Positions 1 to 5,055 of a DNA stretch of 5,678 nucleotides are shown here, one piece after another. The stretch is from an uncultured Eubacteriales bacterium. Its GTDB lineage: Bacteria > Bacillota > Clostridia > Oscillospirales > Acutalibacteraceae. The position numbers and the translations under genes were made by a program. The stretch is taken from positions 1-5,678 of the forward strand of contig CAKTEU010000053.1 in assembly GCA_934552855.1 (NCBI GenBank), given 5' to 3'. Each line of letters begins with the position of its first letter. Within the stretch, counting starts at the first letter, position 1. Under the pieces are notes generated by a model. The model did not search any database and was not told the origin of the DNA. It saw nothing but the letters and a program-made list of their open reading frames with translations.

Positions 1-117
1 CTCCGTTTCTGGTTATTCGTCATTCCCATTTTAACGGATTTTTACCAAATATGCTCTACTTTTTTAGATTTTTTCTTTTCTTTTTTTGCAGGCTCTTATT
101 TGGTTACCCCAACATTT

Positions 118-146
118 ATTATAGAGCCATTATGCACAGCAACCAA
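118..146 (-). promoter_or_regulatory. possible promoter reading out of the left edge
   Basis: On the minus strand TTGGTT (141-146) and TATAAT (118-123) are separated by 17 bp. The -10 is perfect but the -35 matches TTGACA at only three positions. It lies just beyond the terminator of the Ig-like protein gene, so it could serve a gene beginning left of the window. The transcribed strand below it (1-110) is A-rich. Its only candidate start is a pair of in-frame ATGs at 29 and 23 reading open to the edge (MGMTNNQKR) without a recognisable Shine-Dalgarno, so I do not call a gene there. A 6-bp inverted repeat GGCTCT/AGAGCC (91-96, 123-128) overlaps the -10. Confidence 0.3.
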
Positions 147-180
147 AAAGGCACCGCATTTTGACTTTGCGATGCCTTTT
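145..180 (-). terminator. intrinsic terminator of the Ig-like protein gene, nearly symmetric
   Basis: AAAAGGCA (146-153) pairs with TGCCTTTT (173-180). Inside it, after one C/A mismatch, CGCA (155-158) pairs with TGCG (168-171), leaving a 9-nt loop. On the minus strand the stem ends in a T-run 18 bp past the stop codon of the Ig-like gene. The plus strand also ends in TTTT, so it could work in both directions. Confidence 0.75.
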
Positions 181-197
181 GACTTTTAGTCTTATAA

Positions 198-1547
198 TCA
201 TTTAACCGTTACGGTGCATTTATAAACCTTTCCGGCGTGAGTAGCGGAAATTACCGCTGTTCCCTTTTTCTTTGCTTTGATAAGTCCCTTTTGGTTAACG
301 GCAACAATTTTTGAATTGCTCGTTTTCCATGCGACTTTGCTCACCGCACCGGTGAGAGTCAAAGTTTTGTATTTTCCGACTTTGAGGCTGAGCTTTGTTG
401 CGCTGAGCTTTTGGTCAAGAACATAAAGCGTGCAGGTGCGCTTTACGCCGTTTCTTGTTCCGGTAATTACAACTTTTCCCGGTGCAACGGCGGCAACAGT
501 ACCTTTTGCGTTGACCTTTGCAACCTTTTTGTTGCCCGTTTTCCATGTGACCGTTCCCGTTCCGCCGAAGTATTGAAGTCTGAACCATTCGCCGGCATAG
601 ACAACCTTTTTGGCTTCGCTGAGCTGCCTTTTTTTAACGGTAACTTTGCAGGAAAGCGTATGACCGCCGCTTGTTGCATAAATTGTTGCCGTGCCTTCCT
701 TTTGCGGATAGATAACGCCGTTAACAACTTTTGCAACGGACGGATTGCCCGACTTCCATGTTACACCCTGCGAAGACTTGACGGTAAGTTTCGGCTTTGT
801 TCCGTAATAAACGGTAAGTTCTTTTTGGCTGATTGTCGGAACAATGTTGAACTGTTCGGTAATCACCCCGGTGTAATAGCCGGTGAGCGTTGCGGTGATT
901 GTTGCTTTTCCAACTTTTACATTGTTGCTGTATTCAAGGAAGTAGTCTTCGTCTTGGATAAGCGTTTTGCCTTTGTATGTAAGCTTAAAAGCGGGCTTAA
1001 TTGCCGAACCGGTATATGCCTTGTCGGTAACATCGGGAAAATCAACTTCATCTGACGGAACGTTTGAAACATCAACCGTGAAAACGTCATAATTTCCGAT
1101 ATAAAGAAGTTCATCGGACGGATCCTGATTTTGTACATCTCCGTAATGATAAACGGTGATGATGGCAATTCCCGGCTCACGGGCAGTGAGAAGCCAGCCG
1201 CCCGATTCGCTTGTGCTTACGCCGACAACGGTCGGATCAGAGGACTCCACCGCCCAGATGTTGTATACGGTGTTGTCATATTCAATATCGGGTCCATCGT
1301 TATGGTCTTCATCGTCTTGATAAAAATCATAGTAATTTTCAAGCGAGTCAATAACAAGCTCGTCAAGCGAATAAGCAAAAAAATCCGTTTCACCAATAAT
1401 ATTATCATCAAAAAGATAATCTGACGTATCCATGTGTTCGTCATACGCTTTTGCAAAAAGAGGTTCGCCCAAAAACGCCCCACCGGAAGAAGCAATCAAA
1501 ACAACTGCCGCAAAAACGGCAACAACTCTTTGAAAAATCTTATCCAT
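198..1547 (-). CDS. secreted multi-domain bacterial Ig-like (Big2) surface protein
   Basis: This encodes a 449-aa exported protein, probably cell-surface or matrix associated; its ligand is unknown. Residues 1-34 are a signal peptide with a likely cleavage site FAKA|Y. Residues 35-91 are strikingly acidic (21 Asp/Glu, no Lys/Arg). Residues about 95-160 look like a degenerate Ig-like domain (WAVESSDPTVV ... GIAIITVY). Residues about 172-236 match the clostridial YTG...GYYTG beta-module often found beside Big2 repeats. Three Big2 modules follow at about 240-305, 310-377 and 380-449, each with a V(T/A)WK(S/T)xN core, a GT/GK turn and one cysteine at an equivalent place (C300, C372, C444). The last module has 16 Lys and no acidic residue. 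I see no LPXTG, SLH or choline-binding anchor; the basic C-terminus could bind anionic wall polymers, which is inference. The start is supported by AAAGGAGA (1556-1563) 8 nt upstream of ATG. It is a single-gene unit with its own promoter and terminator. Confidence 0.85.
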   Translation of the reverse strand: MDKIFQRVVAVFAAVVLIASSGGAFLGEPLFAKAYDEHMDTSDYLFDDNIIGETDFFAYSLDELVIDSLENYYDFYQDDEDHNDGPDIEYDNTVYNIWAVESSDPTVVGVSTSESGGWLLTAREPGIAIITVYHYGDVQNQDPSDELLYIGNYDVFTVDVSNVPSDEVDFPDVTDKAYTGSAIKPAFKLTYKGKTLIQDEDYFLEYSNNVKVGKATITATLTGYYTGVITEQFNIVPTISQKELTVYYGTKPKLTVKSSQGVTWKSGNPSVAKVVNGVIYPQKEGTATIYATSGGHTLSCKVTVKKRQLSEAKKVVYAGEWFRLQYFGGTGTVTWKTGNKKVAKVNAKGTVAAVAPGKVVITGTRNGVKRTCTLYVLDQKLSATKLSLKVGKYKTLTLTGAVSKVAWKTSNSKIVAVNQKGLIKAKKKGTAVISATHAGKVYKCTVTVK

Positions 1548-1628
1548 CTTTACTGTCTCCTTTGTTATACTGAAACCATTATATCCCGGATAGTTAAATC
1601 CACTTAAAAATCAATTATGTTATATTTA

Positions 1629-1657
1629 GTTATATCATCAAATTGTTAAATTGTCAA
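1629..1657 (-). promoter_or_regulatory. sigma-A-type promoter of the Ig-like protein gene
   Basis: On the minus strand a perfect TTGACA (1652-1657), a 17-bp spacer and TATAAC (1629-1634) precede the Ig-like gene, predicting a leader of about 75 nt. A second TATAAT lies at 1578-1583, but its -35 region (TAAGTG) is poor, so it is at best a secondary start. Confidence 0.75.
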
Positions 1658-1718
1658 GACAGAAACGAGACTATTTTTCAATAATCGAACCGAAAGCAAA
1701 ACGCCAATTGCCAAAATC

Positions 1719-1739
1719 CCTTGATTTTTCAAGGTTTTT
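1719..1739 (+). terminator. weak terminator-like hairpin
   Basis: CCTTGA (1719-1724) and TCAAGG (1729-1734) form a 6-bp stem with a TTTT loop, followed on the plus strand by TTTTT. No plus-strand gene precedes it. It may end antisense or read-through transcripts, or be a relic. On the minus strand the following GATTTT is a poor T-run. Confidence 0.3.
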
Positions 1740-1753
1740 AGACTTTTGCTTTC

Positions 1754-1772
1754 ATATTTTGACACAAAATAT
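1754..1772. repeat. AT-rich perfect inverted repeat
   Basis: ATATTTTG (1754-1761) and CAAAATAT (1765-1772) are perfect inverted copies around a 3-bp centre. A similar palindrome, ATATTT-TG-AAATAT, sits at 3667-3680 just upstream of the pckG start. These could be regulator sites or chance in AT-rich DNA. Confidence 0.35.
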
Positions 1773-1808
1773 TTACATTTTTTAATTTTTGTTAATTGCC
1801 ATAGAGTC

Positions 1809-1840
1809 AAAAAAACAACCGCCGGTGCAACACCGACGGT
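1809..1840 (-). terminator. intrinsic terminator of pckG
   Basis: The two arms 1818-1827 and 1831-1840 form a 10-bp GC-rich stem (one G-U pair in the RNA) with a 3-nt loop. On the minus strand it is followed by TTGTTTTTTTG. It begins 20 bp after the pckG stop codon. The plus side lacks a T-run, so it acts for pckG only. Confidence 0.9.
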
Positions 1841-1859
1841 CGAAAAAATTTGTTTTGAA

Positions 1860-3650
1860 TTATTCGGCGCAGTTTTTCTTGAGGGTTTCAAGTTCTTCCT
1901 TGAGTTCCTTCGGAAGCTTGTCGCCAAACTTTGCATAGAATTCTTCAATGCCTTCTGCGTCCTTAGCCCAAAGTGACTTATCAACGTCAAGGATTGACTT
2001 GAGCGAGTCGATTGAAACTTCACCTTCAAGACCTTCAAGGTTGATGTCTTCTGCATGGGGAAGATAGCCGATTGCGGTTTCTTCTGCGTCAACCTTGCCT
2101 TCGCATCTCTTGAGAATCCATTCAAGAACACGAAGGTTGTCGCCGAATCCCGGCCACATGAAGTGTCCTTCGTCGTCCTTACGGAACCAGTTAACGTTGA
2201 AGATTTTCGGAGCCTTGTCAGGATCGAGCGAAGCACCGATATCGATCCAATGCTGCCAGTAATCAGCCATATCATAACCGCAGAACGGAAGCATAGCCAT
2301 CGGGTCACGGCGAACAACGCCTACTGCACCTGCAGCTGCTGCGGTGGTTTCCGAAGCCATGATTGAGCCGACGAATACACCGTGGTTCCAGTCTCTTGAC
2401 TGATATACAAGCGGAGCAAGTTTTGCACGGCGGCCGCCGAATACAAATGCCGAAATGGGTACACCTTCCGGATTTTCAAATTCGCTTGAAAGGCAGGGGC
2501 AGTTCTTTGCCGGAGCAGTGAATCTTGAGTTTGGATGTGCGCCGGTGCGCTCGTCAACCTTTCCGTTCCAGGGCTTGCCTGTCCAGTCGATTGCGTTTTC
2601 GGGCGGATTCTTGTCAAGGCCTTCCCACCAAACGGTGTTGTTGTCAAGGTTAAGAGCAACGTTTGTGAAGATTGTGCCTTTCTTTGTTGAAAGAAGAGCG
2701 TTCGGGTTAGACTTCATGTTGGTACCCGGAGCAACGCCGAAGAAGCCGTTTTCGGGGTTGATTGCATAAAGTCTGCCGTCCTTGCCCTTACGAATCCAGG
2801 AAATATCGTCGCCTACGCACCAAACTTTATAGCCCTTCTTAGCATAAACTTCGGGCGGAATGAGCATTGCAAGGTTGGTCTTTCCGCAAGCCGAAGGGAA
2901 TGCTGCGCAGATATATTTAACTTCGTGTTCCGGATTTTCAATTCCGAGAATGAGCATATGCTCTGCCTGCCAGCCTTCTTTGCGTCCCTGGTTGGAAGCG
3001 ATACGAAGAGCGAAGCACTTTTTGCCGAGGAGAACGTTTCCGCCGTAACCGGAGTTAACGGAGATGATGGTGTTGTCCTGCGGGAACTGGCAGATATATC
3101 TCTTTTCAGCGTCGATGTCGCAGCGGCAATGAAGTCCGCGAACCCAGTCGTCGCTGTTTCCGAGAACGTCAAGAACGTTGAAGCCGACTCTTGTCATGAT
3201 GCACATATTGAGAACAACATAGATTGAATCGGTAAGTTCGATTCCGGCCTTTGAGAACTTTGAACCGACGGGACCCATTGAATAAGGAATGATATAAGCG
3301 GTTCTGCCCTTATAGCTGTCCTTGGCTATATCATAAAGCATTTCATAAGCTTCTGTCGGATCCATCCAGTTGTTTGTGGGGCCTGCTTCTTCCTTTGTGG
3401 GAGCGCAGATGAAAGTTCTTGCTTCAACACGGGCAACGTCATTGACAGCGGTTCTGTGAAGATAGCAATCGGGAAGAAGTTCCTGATTGAGTTTAATCAT
3501 TTCGCCGGTTGAGCAAGCTTCGGCACGGAGTGCTTCAATCTGCTCCTCACTTCCGTCGATCCAAACGATTTTGTCGGGATTGACAAGGTTAAGTTTGTCT
3601 TCAAGCCATGCAAGAACGGTAGGGTTCTTAGTCGGTGCATTTTTGAGCAT
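1860..3650 (-). CDS. pckG: phosphoenolpyruvate carboxykinase, GTP-dependent
   Basis: This is the cytosolic enzyme interconverting oxaloacetate + GTP and PEP + GDP + CO2. It supports gluconeogenesis or, in fermenting anaerobes, anaplerotic PEP carboxylation toward oxaloacetate and succinate. From the preferred start the protein is 596 aa, full length for the GTP family (about 590-620). Visible motifs in that numbering are NSGYGGN (199-205), the Mn/substrate lysines in KKCFALR (210-216), AEHM with the metal-binding His (231), the P-loop FPSACGKTN (251-259) with the GTP-class reactive Cys (255) and Lys (257), the metal Asp pair GDD (280-282), the guanine/phosphate loop through GVAPGTN, NSRFTAP (374-380) and FGGRR (404-408). 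The ATP-type enzyme is not related at this level. An in-frame ATG lies 18 bp upstream at 3668, but AAAGGAAAG (3657-3665) sits 6 nt before the ATG at 3650 and nothing comparable precedes 3668, so 3650 is chosen. It is a monocistronic gene with its own promoter and terminator. Confidence 0.97.
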   Translation of the reverse strand: MLKNAPTKNPTVLAWLEDKLNLVNPDKIVWIDGSEEQIEALRAEACSTGEMIKLNQELLPDCYLHRTAVNDVARVEARTFICAPTKEEAGPTNNWMDPTEAYEMLYDIAKDSYKGRTAYIIPYSMGPVGSKFSKAGIELTDSIYVVLNMCIMTRVGFNVLDVLGNSDDWVRGLHCRCDIDAEKRYICQFPQDNTIISVNSGYGGNVLLGKKCFALRIASNQGRKEGWQAEHMLILGIENPEHEVKYICAAFPSACGKTNLAMLIPPEVYAKKGYKVWCVGDDISWIRKGKDGRLYAINPENGFFGVAPGTNMKSNPNALLSTKKGTIFTNVALNLDNNTVWWEGLDKNPPENAIDWTGKPWNGKVDERTGAHPNSRFTAPAKNCPCLSSEFENPEGVPISAFVFGGRRAKLAPLVYQSRDWNHGVFVGSIMASETTAAAAGAVGVVRRDPMAMLPFCGYDMADYWQHWIDIGASLDPDKAPKIFNVNWFRKDDEGHFMWPGFGDNLRVLEWILKRCEGKVDAEETAIGYLPHAEDINLEGLEGEVSIDSLKSILDVDKSLWAKDAEGIEEFYAKFGDKLPKELKEELETLKKNCAE

Positions 3651-3656
3651 TGTAAT

Positions 3657-3665
3657 CTTTCCTTT
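3657..3665 (-). promoter_or_regulatory. ribosome binding site deciding the pckG start
   Basis: AAAGGAAAG on the minus strand lies 6 nt before the ATG at 3648-3650. It falls inside the six extra codons that would be added by starting at 3668, arguing that those codons are untranslated leader. Confidence 0.75.
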
Positions 3666-3686
3666 CATATTTTGAAATATAAATTA

Positions 3687-3748
3687 AGTAGTAAGCGGAA
3701 AATCTAATGACTTTACCGCCGAAAATGCTCCTTGTTCTCCATACTACT
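3687..3748 (-). promoter_or_regulatory. foldable pckG leader
   Basis: The predicted transcript begins near 3755, giving about 105 nt of leader. AGTAGTA/TACTACT (3742-3748 with 3687-3693) forms a 7-bp closing stem. Inside it GCGG (3716-3719) pairs with CCGC (3695-3698), extended by AAA/TTT after one mismatch. The Shine-Dalgarno at 3657-3665 lies outside the fold. I recognise no known riboswitch class, and the fold has not been energy-scored. Confidence 0.35.
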
Positions 3749-3761
3749 CATGTTCCCCTGT

Positions 3762-3790
3762 ATTATACTTTTTTTCTCCCGCTTTTTCAA
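3762..3790 (-). promoter_or_regulatory. sigma-A-type promoter of pckG
   Basis: On the minus strand TTGAAA (3785-3790), a 17-bp spacer and a perfect TATAAT (3762-3767) give a strong promoter with a predicted start near 3755. Confidence 0.85.
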
Positions 3791-3838
3791 GAGCAAAACG
3801 CACAAAAGACAAAATTTCTTTTGAAATCTCTTTTTTTG

Positions 3839-3848
3839 CCAAATTTGG
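3839..3848. promoter_or_regulatory. 10-bp palindrome upstream of the pckG promoter
   Basis: CCAAATTTGG is a perfect palindrome about 50 bp upstream of the pckG -35, in the spacer between pckG and the XRE gene. The position would suit an activator site. There is no known regulator I can assign, and a 10-bp palindrome can occur by chance. Confidence 0.25.
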
Positions 3849-3885
3849 TGTGGTTTTTATGTGGGTTTTGAGTGGAAATGATCTG

Positions 3886-3914
3886 AAAAAAATAAAGCTG
3901 CCATGTGACAGCTT
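3886..3914 (-). terminator. intrinsic terminator of the XRE regulator gene
   Basis: AAGCTG (3895-3900) pairs with CAGCTT (3909-3914) around an 8-nt loop. The minus strand then reads TTTATTTTTTT. The stem starts 6 bp after the stop codon. A T-run at 3917-3922 on the other side means it could also stop plus-strand transcripts. Confidence 0.75.
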
Positions 3915-3920
3915 CATTTT

Positions 3921-4247
3921 TTATATATCTCTGCTTTCAATAATATCTTTTGTTATTTTTAAAACAAGTTTTTTCTCTTTATCGGAACAAAGACCGAGTG
4001 TTGAAATAAGAGCCACATCTGTGCTGCTTTTTATATCCGTACTTCTTGATATAACGTTGTCAACAGACATTCCGGTCAATTCAACGATTTTAAAAAGTAT
4101 TTCAACAGACGGCTTTCTGTGTCCGCTTTCCATATGCTTGACGTGAGTAGAAGAAACGTCCAATTTTTCGGCAAATTCCTCTTGAGACATACCGCACGCT
4201 ATTCTCGCCGCCTTTATTGCCATTGCTAACTTTTCATAGACTTCCAT
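3921..4247 (-). CDS. XRE-family (Cro/cI-type) helix-turn-helix transcriptional regulator
   Basis: This is a 108-aa cytoplasmic DNA-binding protein, probably a dimeric repressor. Residues about 5-66 form a standard HTH_3 domain: the first helix (AMAIKAARIACG), the SQEEFAEKLDVSSTHVKHME helix-turn-helix (21-40), the family hallmark ESGHRKPS (40-47) and the closing helices (EILFKIVELTGMSVDNVI). Residues about 83-105 (LGLCSDKEKKLVLKITKDII) look like a helical oligomerisation tail; there is no peptidase or ligand domain. The start is supported by AAAGGAG (4258-4264) 10 nt upstream. It is divergent from the secreted-protein gene at 4410, and its promoter holds an inverted repeat in the spacer, suggesting autorepression. 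The target is not determined by sequence; control of the divergent genes is inference. The protein is not obviously SinR or ClgR by length or tail. Confidence 0.9.
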   Translation of the reverse strand: MEVYEKLAMAIKAARIACGMSQEEFAEKLDVSSTHVKHMESGHRKPSVEILFKIVELTGMSVDNVISRSTDIKSSTDVALISTLGLCSDKEKKLVLKITKDIIESRDI

Positions 4248-4270
4248 ACCCTATACGCTCCTTTGAAGAT

Positions 4271-4299
4271 AGCATACGGCTAATTTTAGCTCTTGACAA
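4271..4299 (-). promoter_or_regulatory. promoter of the XRE regulator gene
   Basis: On the minus strand TTGTCA (4294-4299), 17 bp and TATGCT (4271-4276) precede the Shine-Dalgarno. The bases of the -35 also read TTGACA on the plus strand (4293-4298), so the same element could serve both directions, although the plus-strand -10 at 17 bp (AAGTAA) is poor. Confidence 0.55.
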
Positions 4300-4305
4300 T
4301 TAGCT
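4279..4305. promoter_or_regulatory. likely XRE operator
   Basis: GCTAA-TT-TTAGC (4279-4290) is a perfect 12-bp inverted repeat lying between the -35 and -10 of the XRE promoter. TTAGCT recurs at 4286-4291 and 4300-4305, 14 bp apart, on either side of the TTGACA bases. This placement is typical of autorepressing XRE operators. Assignment to this protein is inference. Confidence 0.45.
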
Positions 4306-4343
4306 TAAAGTTACCAAGTAAGAAAGGGGAAGAATACTTTTGC

Positions 4344-4370
4344 ATATTATACCGAAAGGTATGATATAAA
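4344..4370 (+). promoter_or_regulatory. palindrome over a putative extended -10 promoter of the secreted-protein gene
   Basis: ATATTATACC (4344-4353) and GGTATGATAT (4358-4367) form a 10-bp inverted repeat (one T/G) around GAAA. The right arm contains TGATATAAA (4362-4370), a good extended -10 (TGnTATAAA), with only a weak TTTGCA 20 bp upstream as -35. If this is the promoter, the palindrome is an operator. If transcription starts upstream, the RNA would form a GNRA-capped hairpin. Confidence 0.4.
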
Positions 4371-4381
4371 AATCCGGCGGC
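4371..4381. repeat. left arm of an 11-bp GC-rich inverted repeat
   Basis: AATCCGGCGGC here is the exact reverse complement of 4811-4821. The two arms flank the 128-aa gene. In a transcript covering both, they could pair and join the leader to the spacer before the lipoprotein gene. Confidence 0.4.
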
Positions 4382-4409
4382 ATCTGTTTATATAAGGAGA
4401 CAGTTAATA

Positions 4410-4796
4410 ATGAAAAAAATGTCAAAAATGCTTTGCCTGTTGCTTGTTGTTTTCACTTTGTTCTCAACAACAGCAATTCTTTCTTCGGCAAGAACAAGCT
4501 ACAACCTCAGAAGAAGCTACTCAAGCTATACCACTGTAAAACTCAGTAACCGCAGAAAATGTGCATATATCTATGTTCCCAATTCTGACAAAGTGTATGG
4601 TTCTAACAACTATCACTATGTAAAGCTTACAGACGGCAACGGAAGATATCTTTGGGAAGGCAGAATGGGTTCAAATTCCAATTACCAGAGGATGTATCTC
4701 GGCAACGACCACAGTTCTTACAGAATTTATGTAAGAAGTGCACACAATTCCGGTTCGGTTTCTGTAACATCAAAATCTAACGCCAGAGTATCATAA
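4410..4796 (+). CDS. small secreted basic tyrosine-rich protein, unknown function
   Basis: I do not recognise this 128-aa protein. Residues 1-27 are a clear signal peptide: n-region MKKMSKM, hydrophobic LCLLLVVFTLF, and likely cleavage after SSA|R. The mature part of about 101 residues has 13 Tyr, 11 Arg and 5 Lys against 4 Asp/Glu, many Ser and Asn, and a single cysteine. Alternating segments (TTVKLSNRRKCAYIYVP, YHYVKLTDGNGRYLWEGRM, YRIYVRSAHNSGSVSVTSK) suggest a small beta-sandwich. There is no membrane anchor, sortase signal or bacteriocin leader. The start is set by AAGGAGA (4394-4400) 9 nt before ATG, with no competing start. It is divergent from the XRE regulator and probably cotranscribed with the lipoprotein frames downstream, as no terminator lies in the 43-bp gap. 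It could be a matrix, adhesive or antimicrobial protein; none of these is shown. Confidence 0.8.
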   Translation: MKKMSKMLCLLLVVFTLFSTTAILSSARTSYNLRRSYSSYTTVKLSNRRKCAYIYVPNSDKVYGSNNYHYVKLTDGNGRYLWEGRMGSNSNYQRMYLGNDHSSYRIYVRSAHNSGSVSVTSKSNARVS

Positions 4797-4810
4797 CACA
4801 CCCACAGTTC

Positions 4811-4821
4811 GCCGCCGGATT
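4811..4821. repeat. right arm of the 11-bp inverted repeat
   Basis: GCCGCCGGATT is the reverse complement of 4371-4381. It lies in the short spacer before the lipoprotein start and has no T-run, so it is not a terminator on its own. Confidence 0.4.
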
Positions 4822-4839
4822 GTTCTTATGGGATATCTA

Positions 4840-5055
4840 ATGAAAAAAACACTTACATTATTGTTTGTAATATCATTATCAATTTTTTTGATTTCATGCG
4901 AAAAAGCCGATGATTTGAATTCGGACGAATACGGCTTTAGCGCAGAAAAATACGTTCATTTGCCGGATTACGGCGATTTAAAAATACAGCCGTCCGATTA
5001 TGCGGTTACCGATGAAGACATTGACCGATATATAAATGAGCAACAACCTTTATGA
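4840..5055 (+). CDS. N-terminal part of a trigger-factor-like lipoprotein (frame ends early)
   Basis: This is a 71-aa frame. Residues 1-20 are a lipoprotein signal (MKK, hydrophobic TLTLLFVISLSIFLI, lipobox LIS|C with Cys20), so the product should be exported and lipidated. Residues about 38-67 (YVHLPDYGDLKIQPSDYAVTDEDIDRYINEQ) match the segment that precedes the FKBP domain in trigger-factor-like lipoproteins, where a VTDEDVD helix is usual. The frame then stops after QPL at TGA 5053, and the natural continuation is one base out of frame in the gene starting at 5036. An upstream in-frame ATG at 4828 would add MGYL before the MKK signal and has no Shine-Dalgarno. The ATG at 4840 has a weak GGGA at 4830-4833 and gives a normal signal peptide, so it is preferred. 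Translation may depend on coupling to the upstream gene. Confidence 0.65.
   Translation: MKKTLTLLFVISLSIFLISCEKADDLNSDEYGFSAEKYVHLPDYGDLKIQPSDYAVTDEDIDRYINEQQPL

Larger units (their letters stand above)
1548..1859. other. 312-bp intergenic region between the Ig-like gene and pckG
   Basis: This gene-free stretch holds, from left to right, the Shine-Dalgarno and promoter of the Ig-like gene, a small hairpin (1719-1734), an AT-rich inverted repeat (1754-1772) and the pckG terminator (1809-1840). It is strongly AT-rich. The reading frames that cross it are shadows of the flanking coding sequences, with no start site or codon pattern suggesting a gene. Confidence 0.7.

Noticed and set aside
1..29. 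Partial minus-strand gene start MGMTNNQKR at the left edge
   Set aside because: Only nine codons, no ribosome binding site, and no way to confirm the frame continues.
159..186. TTTTGACTTT direct repeat (159-168, 177-186), also inverted at 5639-5648
   Set aside because: Short AT-rich word in and around a terminator; expected by chance and with no further shared sequence that suggests a mobile element.
411..1055. 214-aa plus-strand open frame antisense to the Ig-like gene
   Set aside because: It is cysteine-rich and non-coherent, with no Shine-Dalgarno, and wholly antisense to a gene with clear domains.
1646..2317. 223-aa minus-strand open frame overlapping the pckG end
   Set aside because: It runs across the pckG terminator and lies in another frame of pckG. 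Its composition is low-information Ser/Thr/Arg-rich and there is no ribosome site; it is a shadow.
3651..3668. Longer pckG start at 3668
   Set aside because: The six extra codons contain the Shine-Dalgarno of the ATG at 3650, and no ribosome site precedes 3668.
3785..3810. Catabolite-responsive (cre) site upstream of pckG
   Set aside because: AGCAAAACGCACAAAA looks similar to cre at first, but it lacks the leading TG and the spacing to CG is off by one.
1552..4404. Shared 11-mer AAGGAGACAGT before both secreted-protein genes (1552-1562 minus, 4394-4404 plus)
   Set aside because: Most of the match is simply the Shine-Dalgarno. The extra shared bases are too few to argue for common regulation.
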